A stretch of DNA of 64,000 nucleotides from Fonsecaea monophora (Eukaryota > Ascomycota > Eurotiomycetes > Chaetothyriales > Herpotrichiellaceae): the NCBI RefSeq assembly GCF_001642475.1, contig NW_019174041.1, forward strand, positions 1 to 64,000, in the 5' to 3' direction. A model generated the notes under the pieces. It saw only the letters and a list, made by a program, of their open reading frames with translations, ran no database searches and had not been told where the DNA came from. A program made the translations under genes and the position numbers. The first letter of the stretch is position 1. Every line of letters begins with the position of its first letter. Shown piece after piece: positions 33,209 to 43,631 of the stretch.

Positions 33209-35047
33209 CTAGCAAATATTCAGCCTCGCCACACTGGGATCGTGATCCGACTTCTGATCGGCGTATGCCACCCATGTGTTGACATGTACATGTTTGAAAT
33301 CCGGCCTGGCTCCAGGAGTGCCGGCTATTCTGGGGCTCACAAACATATGGTCCAACTCCTCACAACTCATGTCGAAAATATACGTGTATCTCTCGGTGGG
33401 GGTAATGCCCGCAGCGTCGTCCATGTTCACGAGCCCAGAGACCTCAGTAAAGGTCTCCAAAGGCTCCACGAATGCGTATTCGTTAAAGTCTCCCGCAACG
33501 ATGACGGCGGCGTGGGGATCGTGATCAAGGATCTGCGAGACGAATGTTCCGGTCACATTCGCTTGGACCTTGCGCTGATCTACCCCGAGGTTGACAGGCG
33601 GGCGCGGATCACCTTCGATCGAGGAGCTGCCACCCTTGGATGTAAAGTGGACGACCACAGTGAAGAGTGTAGATTTATCTTTAACCGTTTCCCATTCTGC
33701 TGCGAGCGGTTTACGACTGTCTTGCCAGGCTGAGTTTGTTGGATCGACTAGGCCAGGGTTGTACTTCAGTGACGGACCTGGGAGCACTTCGTTGGCGTCA
33801 AGCGAGGAGCCTGGGTTGGGATTCTTAAGGTGTAGGACGTCAGGGTTGTAAAGATAGGCGACGCGGATGTTGCCACCGGGCTCCCCGCCATCTTCGTCGT
33901 TGATAGGATCGATGTCAACGTAGCTGTACGACACTCCCCCGACGTCTTCGATCGCACTCACAAGGGTCTCCAATGTGATATTGGCACTTACGACGCCGTC
34001 GTCTGTAGGACCACTATTATCTTGAATTTCTTGTAAGAATACCAGATCCGGAGAGTTGAGATAGTAGGCAATATCGTAGGCGATGCCAGGCAGGGTGGCG
34101 GAGTTTGAAGCCAGATTGTCAACATTATACTGTCCCACCGTGATCTTCTTGCAGCTCCCCTTCGAGTCCCAACTGATAGGGTCTGGTAATGCCGGTTGCT
34201 TCGAGTCGATGATGGAAATGGCTGACAACGGAAGGATGTAGTACAGCCCAAATTCCTGGTACACGACACCGGTGATGTCTTCGAGGTCGTCCCCTAGCTT
34301 GATGTTTTCCGGATTGACGGTACCATCGAGGGGGGCACCGATAATAATGGCTTCAGGATTGCCATCTCCTGGAGTTAGAGTCAAACCCCCTCTTTTGTTC
34401 TTGCTAGTCTTCCTCCAATTCCCAACTACCCAGGTTTCATTGTACGAGTTTGGTTTGCCAATAGCATTTGGTCTTTTGACGGTGACCAGCTCGCCCAACA
34501 GACTCTCCCAGAAGTCAAGGCCGTAAGACCATGGTTGAAGCACAGGGTTTACCACGGAGATCAGGCTGACATTGTTCGGGACCCCAAAGACATCACCATG
34601 GTCCAGTGAGGTGAACTGCTCTGTCGGTGGGCTGGTGTCTTGTTTTCCCAGAACAACCGGTTTCACCTCGTTGTCCCGGGACAGCACCTTTACATTGGTA
34701 GGCCGAGAAATCTCTGTCATGTACAGATATGCCGAGTTGGACCTGTACTCGGAAACAATCCCGTCGAACACAACGATATCACCCCTAGTCAAGGTAACAT
34801 TGCTGGAGATACGGCCGAAGACATAGACCGACTCAGAGGTACGAATGTCCGAGTCTGGAGTGGTGGAGCGGATCCACAGCCCATCTGGACCGATGGCAGT
34901 GACCAGCCCTGTGACGTTGTAGACATTTTGGTTGCGGTACGGTGAGACGAAGCGATTTCCATTGATCTGAGCAATGGTTTGTGCTGAGACAAGAGCGAAT
35001 GAAAGAGAGGCTGCGCCGAGGCGCAAAAGAGCATCAGTAACCTTCAT
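33209..35047 (-). CDS. Secreted endonuclease/exonuclease/phosphatase-fold nuclease
   Basis: Predicted extracellular nuclease of the ExeM/YhcR-like group. A single exon of 612 residues from ATG at 35047. A signal peptide is clear (MKVTDALLRLGAASLSFALVSA). An OB-like domain follows (about 25-130: VYNVTGLVTAIGPDGLWI, RGDIVVFDGIVSEY). The catalytic EEP domain occupies the second half with the expected residues: LVFLQEIQD (metal-binding Glu, near 345), VIVAGDFNEY (near 525) and KSDHDPSVARL (Asp-His, near 601-603). Several N-x-S/T sequons fit secretion. Such enzymes release phosphate and nucleosides from extracellular DNA. A CACGTG lies 418 bp upstream of the start. Sequence alone does not tell DNA from RNA or phosphodiester specificity. 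Confidence 0.88.
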   Translation of the reverse strand: MKVTDALLRLGAASLSFALVSAQTIAQINGNRFVSPYRNQNVYNVTGLVTAIGPDGLWIRSTTPDSDIRTSESVYVFGRISSNVTLTRGDIVVFDGIVSEYRSNSAYLYMTEISRPTNVKVLSRDNEVKPVVLGKQDTSPPTEQFTSLDHGDVFGVPNNVSLISVVNPVLQPWSYGLDFWESLLGELVTVKRPNAIGKPNSYNETWVVGNWRKTSKNKRGGLTLTPGDGNPEAIIIGAPLDGTVNPENIKLGDDLEDITGVVYQEFGLYYILPLSAISIIDSKQPALPDPISWDSKGSCKKITVGQYNVDNLASNSATLPGIAYDIAYYLNSPDLVFLQEIQDNSGPTDDGVVSANITLETLVSAIEDVGGVSYSYVDIDPINDEDGGEPGGNIRVAYLYNPDVLHLKNPNPGSSLDANEVLPGPSLKYNPGLVDPTNSAWQDSRKPLAAEWETVKDKSTLFTVVVHFTSKGGSSSIEGDPRPPVNLGVDQRKVQANVTGTFVSQILDHDPHAAVIVAGDFNEYAFVEPLETFTEVSGLVNMDDAAGITPTERYTYIFDMSCEELDHMFVSPRIAGTPGARPDFKHVHVNTWVAYADQKSDHDPSVARLNIC

Positions 35048-36018
35048 GATGGACGAATCGAAGGACCAAAACGAGGGGACGGCTTGAAGCCAAGATGTTC
35101 GGCGAGTGCCTGTTCAAACGACATGTTGTCTGCTGGAGGGAGGCAGCGTTTCTATTTGAGAGATCTAGCATCAGCAGGGCTCATCTTCAACATCCCGTCA
35201 GGTAGCAAATCCCAACGTCGCATCACCTTTGCTTTTGCATGAACCAACTGTACACCTGCAGAGGTCCAGATTCGCAAGAGTACGGGAGTGAAGCTGAAGA
35301 CAAGGGAGTCGGAGGAACATGATGGTTGAGATGGCAATGATTGGTGGCCGAGACGAGATTCTCAGTGGTTGAGCGAAATTGCGAGCTGCGCAGGTGGAGG
35401 CGGCGTCCAATTTCACAGCTGCACATCTACGCATGAGCAGCACTTCATTTCCTTTCACCACGCACACGTGGTGTAGTTTCAATGAATGGATGGCTTATAG
35501 GCTGGCCTTGTAGCTTGCTTTTGCACAATGCACTTTTGCGCCCTTGTCTCGTAAATTCCATGCGAAAAGAGCGTATTTTTCGACCAATATACTGGCCCAG
35601 TCAGAGACAAACTACTCGTACAAGCTACAAGTACACAGACATGGTGGGTAGGACAGTGAAGACAGGAACTGCCATTACCGCTTTATACTAAAAGGTACCC
35701 AGATAGTCACTTTTTCGTCCGCGGCAGTTGGCCATACGGCTAAGTAGACAATTAACTCGACAGTATACAAGGGTCCGGACTGATCTAGCCGATCTTTCCG
35801 GTATCATACATCACCAGTCGACTGGTAAAGTGCTCACAAACAACGAGGAGCATCGCGACTGTTTACTTGTCATCCAACAAAGCTGTTCATTCGCCCGTTC
35901 CACCAGCTCCGCAAGGCTGGAAGCGCATTCTACCCCAAGTCTTGGGGCGAGGATGTCCGGGTCTAAGATTGTCGAAAGCCAGTAATCTCGAGACGTGTTT
36001 GAGTTTGCGGCTCTCCAG
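35048..36018. other. 971-bp intergenic region upstream of the nuclease
   Basis: This includes the nuclease promoter with a CACGTG at 35465-35470, and the 3' flank of ERG2. Open frames here are short and unconvincing. Confidence 0.55.
35465..35470. promoter_or_regulatory. CACGTG E-box upstream of the secreted nuclease
   Basis: A CACGTG in context CACACGTGGT, 418 bp upstream of the nuclease ATG. Pho4/NUC-1 sites of this core control secreted phosphatases and nucleases in yeast and Neurospora. A single site is suggestive only. Confidence 0.35.
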
Positions 36019-36821
36019 CTAAATCTTGCCCACCAGCAAACAGCCCACCATCTTTTGAGCTGTCAACCACACCGTGTTGGCAAATGTCGGAAAATCCAAT
36101 GTGGAAAACAACGTGTCAGCAAACCCAAACGGCAGCATGGGTGGGATCCAGCCTTGGGCAAGCTCAAGGGCGAAACAACCGCGATGCATTTTGTATTGCT
36201 TGACAGCGCCCTTGGGGTGATGGTGCATGGTCCCTTTCGGGTAGCGTTCCTTAACCAAAGAATTGGCAGAGTACGCCCACTGCTCGCCCTCGAGGATGTA
36301 GAAGTAGTCGTCTGCGGTATGGCGGCCGCTATGCCCCTCCGTTCCAAGAGGTGTGCCGAAGATGATCAGGTACTCGGTGATGCTGGCATGGATGATGTAC
36401 ATGCTTCCCATGGCCCCACCAGCATTGTTGAAAACCCATTGCGAGACGTAGGGCGAGATAGGAGAGATCTCAGTGCTATTCGGCGTAGCGTGAGGGAATG
36501 GGTCCTCACCAATGAGGTCTGGTCCATATTGTTCGCGAAGAGACGTGACGATGTGGTGCACCGCGCCGGCGGTAGATTCAGGATAGAGTTCCAGGCTCTC
36601 GTCGACCAGTTTCTGCAGTGCCACGGGATCAAAGATGTACCATCTAGACTATTGAGAGAATGTATTCAGTGTGTGCAATGACATGAGGATATGTTTCACT
36701 GCTAGAAGCGCACCTTGACCGAATCTGCCCAGGTACAGAGGCTTGTCAAGAGAGTGACAATCAGGAGACCAATTGACAGTTTCCAGGCAAAACTTGCCTT
36801 TTCTCGCCTCGTGTCGACCAT
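36019..36821 (-). CDS. ERG2: C-8 sterol isomerase (ERG2)
   Basis: ER-membrane enzyme of ergosterol synthesis that moves the C8-C9 double bond to C7-C8; homologous to the sigma-1 receptor. Two exons, 36821-36714 and 36648-36019, with a 65-bp intron (GTGCGC...ATAG), give 245 residues. The first exon encodes a short basic tail and one membrane segment (WKLSIGLLIVTLLTSLCTW). The splice leads into SRWYIFDPVALQKLVDESL, the conserved start of the domain. Cupin-like core motifs are GGAMGSMYIIHASITEYLIIFGTPLGTEG (first part) and DYFYILEGEQWAY, with conserved acidic residues in the active site. ERG2 is the target of morpholine fungicides. It is divergent from the alpha/beta hydrolase gene. Confidence 0.97.
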
Positions 36822-37863
36822 TTGTTCCTTTCGTCGCTCTATTGTAATCGATACAGATCAATTGGGTAGTGATACAAGTGCTTACCTTGTCAAGCTCGTG
36901 TACCTAGTCAGAGTCTGAGGTGCCCACACGGTTCTTACTCGATTGATATTTGTCGGCCATAATGATTGGAGGCGTGATCCGGAATGTCGCGTTCCGTGGA
37001 GGAGGCCTCACAATCATCTTGGCAACGCGTGGAGCCAAATTGGAAAGAAGGCAGTAGAGGACGTAGTCCTCGTTTCTTCGCTCAGGAGAGTGAAAAATGA
37101 GGTGTTCGGGGTATGATCTTGATTGCAAAGCCACTCGCCTTTCTTGCCGCAGATAGACGGCCTACTCTTTCCGTTGAGACTACGCCTACGACGTGAGACA
37201 TCTCCTCGTATCGACGCGAGTTCCTGTGCATCACTCATCTGTGTCCTCAAGGTAGGAATCGCGCTTGTAGTGATCAAGGTTTGATATTAGGAGGTCAAAG
37301 GTCGAGATTTGAGGGTTCGATCGATGGCAAAGGTAGGGAATGAGGCTAACGAACTCCGAGGATGGTGGGCGTGAACGGGCATGGCATTCAGGCTAGAGGT
37401 GACTACGGGGTAGGTATGATGAAATAATAATAAGATGTGCGTATTCCTGCCACTAGGCGGCTTTGCCATTTCGGGAATGGTCGTAGGCTGAGCACCCGAG
37501 CCTTTCTGAATTAGTAGATACTTGGGTACCTACGTGCCTACCTACAAACCTTTGTCGTATACAGATACGCACAAGTTGCACTCATCGTAAGAGAACTTCG
37601 TCAACCTTACCGAGTACAGACAGCGTCTCCTCTGCGGAGCTTTGGCGTGGAATGAACACAAATACTTGCGAATACGCTCCTTCAGCAGAACCTCAACTCT
37701 AACCGATCATGGCGAGCTTCTATGACCAAGAGCAGACAATGATGCTATTGCATTTTCCAATGAACATGACAGCAGCAATGATTTAAAGATTTGGAGCCCT
37801 CCTTGCACGTACTAAACTTCTCGCCGTTCTTCAGATCCCCCCTTTGCTCAATTTTCTCTTACC
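36822..37863. promoter_or_regulatory. 1.04-kb divergent promoter region (ERG2 / alpha-beta hydrolase)
   Basis: Divergent space that must contain both promoters. Short open frames are present on the minus strand but lack any family resemblance. No sterol-regulatory element was identified with confidence. Confidence 0.5.
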
Positions 37864-39318
37864 ATGTCGGCCTTCTTCCTCTCTCTGATCTCTCTGACAG
37901 CCTTAGTCCAAAGCTCTCCCATTCTCTCAGTGAAAACGGTGAAAACGGTGAAAACATGTCAAGAGTACAATATTTCTCTTAATCTGACCACTCTGAACCT
38001 TAAGTGGGCACTCGATCCACTCGAGACAAACGAAGATGCAGCGGCATACAGTATTCAGGGGCAACGACGTGATGCCCTGACCGTTTTCCAGCCAGTCACG
38101 CCTCCTACTGCACCCGAGACAGCTGTCTACACGGTAACCGGTACCTTCTGTCAGCCAGCCAGTGGAGGAAATGGAACAGTCCTGCTAGCTACACACGGCG
38201 GAGGATACGACAGATAGTATGCTTCCCAGCACCCGGCCTACAAGTAGTAACATCCAAGAAGCTAACCAACGACAAAGCTACTGGGATCCCTCCATTCAAC
38301 CGGAGAACTACAGCTTCGTGGACTACGCCGTGTCGCGAGGCTATTCGATCTTCTATTATGACAGAGTAGGTCTCGGCGAGTCCCAAAGGTAAGTTCCCTT
38401 CCCATTCCCGGATCTGCTCGTCATTACTGACCACTTCCCACAGCGTCTCTGGCTATGTCGCGCAGACTTCGATACACACGGCTGTCGTCAAGGAACTTGT
38501 CAAGGTTATCCGCAGTGGTAAATTTGGGCATCCTCCCAGCAAGGTCGCGCTTGTGGGCCATAGTCTTGGAAGCGCGTACTCGAATGGCGTCCTGAATAGC
38601 GATCCGGATTTGGTGGATGCAGCGGTCCTCACGGGCTTCGCCTACAACGTCGTTCCTCCTTCAGGAGGCACTACGCTGCTCGCGAAGCTAGAAGATCCCT
38701 TCAGATTTGGAAGCTTAGACGGTGGCTGGACAACCTGGGCCGACGTCTACTCCAATATCCAGAGGTACGACTCTCAGCAATGTACCTGGTGATCATCATC
38801 TGTAGACTGACCGAGTACTTAGCTTCTTCAAACCTCCCTTCTATGATCGAAAGGTGGTGCAATGGACCGAGGACAACAAACAACCGACCGGCCTATTGGA
38901 AGGAATCAGTATTGGAGCGGCCAACTTCTCTTCTCCAGGGTTCACCGGCCCTGTCTTGGTATGTCTTGACTCATCTATCCAAGACACCCAACAGCTAATC
39001 ATCTCTAGATTCTGAGGTATAACTAGTCCGAGATCCAACTTAGGTTCCCATGACTGACATGATATAGCGGCGAGTATGACTTGATTGCCTGCGGAGGGTA
39101 CTGTCCGGGATTCCTCGAAACAGGCCCGAGTCAAGTCTTCCCTGCCGCCAAACCTCTTGTTACCTATATCCAGCCCAAGAGTGGGCACGCTGTGAATTTC
39201 GCTGTAAGTTCACGTTCCGCTATCCTCGAACCAGGAACTGATCAATGTCAAAATGTAGTTGAATGCCACGGGGTCGTTCGATGTTATCACGAAATTTCTG
39301 AAGCAAAACGGCATCTAG
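37864..39318 (+). CDS. Secreted alpha/beta hydrolase
   Basis: Predicted extracellular serine hydrolase of the AB_hydrolase_1 type; substrate unknown. Seven exons, 37864-38216, 38278-38388, 38444-38764, 38823-38958, 39009-39016, 39068-39203 and 39259-39318, join in frame to 374 residues. The fifth is an 8-nt microexon (ATTCTGAG) needed to read VLILSGEYDLIACGGYC. A signal peptide spans about residues 1-18. A VKTVKTVKT tandem follows it. The oxyanion-hole region reads LLATHGGGYDRYYWD. The triad is visible: Ser195 in VGHSLGSAY, Asp314 in SGEYDL and His350 in SGHAVNF. Small introns of 50-61 bp have consensus donors. Some relatives act on lipids or esters, but nothing here fixes the reaction. Confidence 0.85.
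37930..37956 (+). repeat. 9-bp coding tandem repeat (VKT)3
   Basis: Three in-frame copies of GTGAAAACG (last base A in copy three) encode VKTVKTVKT just after the predicted signal-peptide cleavage of the alpha/beta hydrolase. Slippage would change the length by three residues per unit without a frameshift. Confidence 0.9.
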
Positions 39319-39977
39319 CGGTAGTCTTTTCTCGAAGAGTCTATGCATATACACATAATACTGGAGTGACAATTTCAAGGAAAAGGTACCATGGAAAGCG
39401 AAAAAATGAACACTTCAATTCGATACCCCAGGGACTTTGGCTGTATAGGCACTTCAATCATCAAACCAGGTGTAGGCTACATAGTACATACTGTACATTT
39501 ACAATCCATTTTCAGACTCCATGCTAGGGTGCAACCATCGACACCGCAGCCCCTATTGCTTGAACCTACTCGTAGCTTTTCGTCGGTACGCAGCACGTCG
39601 GTCCGTACTGTATATACCTTGTACCTAGTTGTATGGCAGTACTATGTCCACCAGGATCAACTTGATTGGATGGGATTACCCTCTCACGCACCGCTCTAAC
39701 TGCATGTGGTGAAACGCAAAAACGGCCGCGCAGTCGGTACCCGAGGTCGACAAATCCTCGTAAACCTTTCTTGAAGCAGCATTTGACAAAGACCGCCTAT
39801 CATTGTTCAGGCGCCCAGTTTTCAATTGTTGCCCAGTTGCCCAGTTGCCCAGCAATGCCACGAGTGAATCTCATCAAGACAAGAAGCGTCAGACGGGACT
39901 GATTCCCTTCTTCTTCTTCCTCCTCATCATCACCATCATCATTTCCTCGCCTTCACCACCTCCTTATTTCTGGAGCC
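39319..39977. other. 659-bp tandem spacer
   Basis: 3' flank of the hydrolase and promoter of the dehydrogenase. A pyrimidine-rich TTC/ATC stretch at about 39908-39960 sits directly before the dehydrogenase ATG, typical of a fungal 5' leader. A CCCAGTTG-like short tandem occurs near 39829-39850. No gene. Confidence 0.6.
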
Positions 39978-41564
39978 ATGGAGCTCTCATGGACCCTATT
40001 ACTCTCCGCCACTGGCCTGCTCTTATTTGGCTATTTCTATCACGTGAACCGGGCCATGTCAGTCCTTCCAGAAGAAGCCGAGAAGATAGCCAGTAAGCCG
40101 TGGACGAAGGAAGAAATTCTAGCCGCATATGAGAAGTGCCGCCAAGAGAGGCCGGATTTCAAAAAGGATCTCCCGCCAAAGCAAAACAGGCGATATGTCG
40201 TGTTCGGAGGATCAGGTACATTCAGCAGCGCGTGGCTGATGGCGCTCCCCATTCTGACAATTGAAAAGGTCTTGTCGGCGGCTGGCTCGTCGAGCACCTG
40301 ATCATGCGAGGAGAAAACGCATCGGCCATCCGCATCGCTGACCTCCAAGCACCTCGGCGAGATCAAGCGGTCAAGCAGCGTGTCCCATACTTCAAGGCCG
40401 ATGTCACCGACGCGGCCTCTGTCTCCAAGGTCTTCACCACTCCGTGGCCGGCCGAACATGCACAGTTGCCCCTGACAGTCTTCCATACTGTCGCTTATAT
40501 CCATGCTGGCTACCGCAAGGTAGACTTCCTCGACACGTACATGAAGGTCAACGTCGAGGGCACGGAGAACGTCCTCAATGCGGCGAAAGCGGCGGGCTGT
40601 GACGTTTTCATCGCGACCTCATCTTGCAGCACGGCTATCAGACCTCTCGATTTCTTCATCTACCCGTGGGAGAAGCACCCGCGAAACTTTGTTCAGCTCT
40701 CGGAGAATGGCGAACCGCCGCCCTTGAAGCTGGAGAACTTTGCAGGTTGCTATGCTTATACCAAGGCATTGGCGGAGAAACTGGTGAGAGACGCGGATAG
40801 CAAGAGAGACTCGTTCAGGACTGGTGCCATTAGACCCGGACACACCATCTATGGCCATGGAGACCAGAACAAGAACTCCGTGGTCTATGACTATCTGCGG
40901 CGTGGAGGTCTGCAAACGTTAGTACCCCGTCGTTCATCACATTACCTGGGCCGTTGAGGACCGAGAAAAAGAAAACTGACAGCATAAAAACATTCACAAT
41001 AGGTGGCTGACCCCTTTCGTCCTGCAATACGTCTCAGCCCAGAACGTGTCTCTCGCTCACCTCCTGTACGAAGCGCGGCTACTCGCGGGCCACGATATCG
41101 GTGGCAATGCCTACGCGGTGTGCGACCCTGGTCCCCCATTCCGCTACAGTGACCTGTACCGAGCCATGTCGACCCTGGCACACCCCAGCACGCCCATCAG
41201 ATGGCCCGAGGTCCAGCCTCTCCCGCTCCTCCTAATCGCCCATCTTATCGAAGGCTACATGCTCCTCCGACGCCGCTATCTCAGCTTCTTACCCGAGATC
41301 ACCAACTTTGACCTCTCGATGCTTCAGCCCGCCGTGTTCAACTACTCCACTCTCGTCATCATCTACGACGATTCGCGTGCCAGGCGAGAGCTGGGATACA
41401 ACACGAGCCACGACACGCTGGAGGGTGTGTGCCTGCATATGCTCGAGTGGAACGAGCAAGCGGAAGCGAGACTGAAGGCAAAAGGCGAGGCGGAGGAGGT
41501 GGTGGTGGTGGCGACTGTGCCTGAGAAGAGCGTTCCTGGAGTGGCACAGCGTCTTGCAGCCTGA
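39978..41564 (+). CDS. 3-beta-hydroxysteroid dehydrogenase/isomerase-like SDR
   Basis: Membrane-anchored extended short-chain dehydrogenase of the 3-beta-HSD family, using NAD(P) to oxidise a 3-hydroxy group on a sterol or sterol-like substrate. Three exons, 39978-40215, 40269-40917 and 41003-41564, join in frame to 482 residues. An N-terminal helix (LLLSATGLLLFGYFYH) anchors it. The first splice completes the Rossmann motif VVFGGSGLVGGWLVEHL. The catalytic YxxxK is in CYAYTKALAEKL, and RPGHTIYGHGDQN is a family motif. A second hydrophobic segment occurs near LPLLLIAHLIEGYML. Erg26, the C4-demethylation enzyme, is the best studied relative, but the N-terminal anchor suggests another, possibly secondary, sterol or terpenoid substrate. 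ERG2 lies 3 kb upstream. Confidence 0.85.
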
Positions 41565-43631
41565 GCAGGCGGAAGATGTGATGAGTAGGTGGTGAATATT
41601 CGCCTAGCAGAGACATATGGGTATCGAATATGTGTCAAAAAGGCTGTGCCAGGCGCGAGAAGGAGGATCAATACGGTTAACGATCGGCAATGACGTGGGC
41701 AAAAGGAGGCTTCCGAAACATGCCAAACTGGCTTGTGGGCTGTGGCTTTGAGACTCGACTCGTCCAGAGCCGCTGGTTGCAAAAGTACCTAGGGAGCCGG
41801 CCACATGGTTAGCTACCCCAACGACAATACCCAATACCGAGTGACAAGGGGTGTTTAGTCTTCTTGAAATCTATGTCACCATGTGGCGGATGATGACCTC
41901 ACTGTCTTTGTCAACGACACTGGATCAAATAGGGTATAACCATTCAATCTCGATACGAGAGGGAGAGAATATCTGTACCTGTTCCCAAGAGATGCGTCCG
42001 GACCATTCATCGTCGCAAACGCCAGCCACATTTGTCGAGTAACAAAGGCCTAGAGGGTACATATTTGTAGGTGGTATACTCTCCAGGCCACCTACCCACC
42101 TGGCGAGCTGGGTAGGTCCAATCTGAACCCATGTAATGTGCCGTAGGCTAGGCTAGGCTAGGCCAGGCCACATCCAGGACGGTCCGTAATCCACGATCTA
42201 TTCATATGGATCCATGCATGATCCACATCCGGCAACTACAAATTGTCTATATCGAGCATGGTCAAGGGCACTGACCAAGCTCCAAAAGATCCCCTGCGCC
42301 ATGATCCGTATTCGGTAGGCACAAGTTAATATCTAAATCAAGCATCGACGAGGTACAAAACCGGCTCCGCCCTATTGCTTCTCTTCCCATGCGGATGCAT
42401 GATGCTTGATGCTTGATTCTCGTTTGGAATAATAACCACGGAGATGCGAGTACGAACCCTTCGAGCCCGTTCGAGTTCTGCCGATTCGTACCCTATGCCC
42501 GATCCCCTGCGGAGTTTTGGCAGCGTTTCATTTCCTCCGCTGACCGAAAACAGAAAATGGCCCATCCGATTTCTCCTTCACTTCTCTGTTCCTGGCGGGG
42601 TTTGGGTGTGAAAAGGACACCGACAGGGGCCTTGGCGTGCTGGCGTGGGTGAGGATACAAGCACATCGATCGATCCACCTCCGCGTCTCCTCCACCACCA
42701 CCACCGCCTCCTCGTTATCACTACACGGCTTTTTGTCCTCGCCCCAAGCCAACTAAAAGTACCTCGCAAGCCACAGTGCAACCTCCCAATGGTCGATGCA
42801 CATATTGTACTCGGCGCACAAGTTACACCGCGCAACCTCCCATCCCCGCGACCCTAAAGACAAACGGGCTCTCGTCCACAAAAACATCAATCGACGCGCA
42901 GATGCGGGTGATCCTCCCCCAAGTACGACGGGCATGCTTCGGCCGTCGCTACGCAGTCTATACAGTCTATCATTAGCTCGCTAGCAAGTAGCTGTGGAAA
43001 TCGGGCAAGCCTTTTTAGATACAACGGCAGCCACAGTTCTTCGTACCCGGTACATGAACAAAAACTCGGCTTTCCCGCGTTTCAGGCGCACAGCTTAGCT
43101 ACGGTTCAGTGTCGTCGACACAGGCGCTGAGTCATAAAGGGAGCGCGACACGATCTGTTACCGCGTACGGCAAGGCTTCATCATGTCCGCATCACAAGAT
43201 TGGTTCGCTTTCCACTAGCCTGCTGGACCCAGCAGACAAGCAGCTTACTCAGGGCATCTCCTTGTGTCCCAGGGTCATTACCCTATCTCACCCCCCGTGC
43301 AAGATAAGGCCACCTTCGGTGCTCTCACCCTCTAACGATATTCTCACTCGGTACGAGGTACATATGCTCCAATGCGGCTACCTTCCGCCACAATGCAGTT
43401 GCTCCGTGTGCTATACCATGACAAGAGTGGGGTGACATGGGCAACCGCTTGTGGTGTTTAAAGCGGGTGATCGAACCATCCAAAGGCTGAAATTCACAAC
43501 TCCATCGCGTTGACGTCCTCATGGGCGAAAATGCTCTAAGGTATCAGGAGCTCTGAGACTGCAGCGATACCAGGCGCATCGAGATGTTGTGTGCTCTCTG
43601 GAAGCGCACGTTCGTGTGACCCATTGAAGCC
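41565..43631. other. 2.07-kb intergenic region
   Basis: 3' flank of the dehydrogenase and promoter of the transcription-factor-like gene. It contains a (TAGGC)n repeat listed separately and ATGCTTGATGC-like repeats near 42396-42415. No supportable gene on either strand. Confidence 0.55.
42144..42168. repeat. 5-bp tandem repeat (TAGGC)4-5
   Basis: Four exact TAGGC units and a fifth CAGGC, non-coding. Confidence 0.9.
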
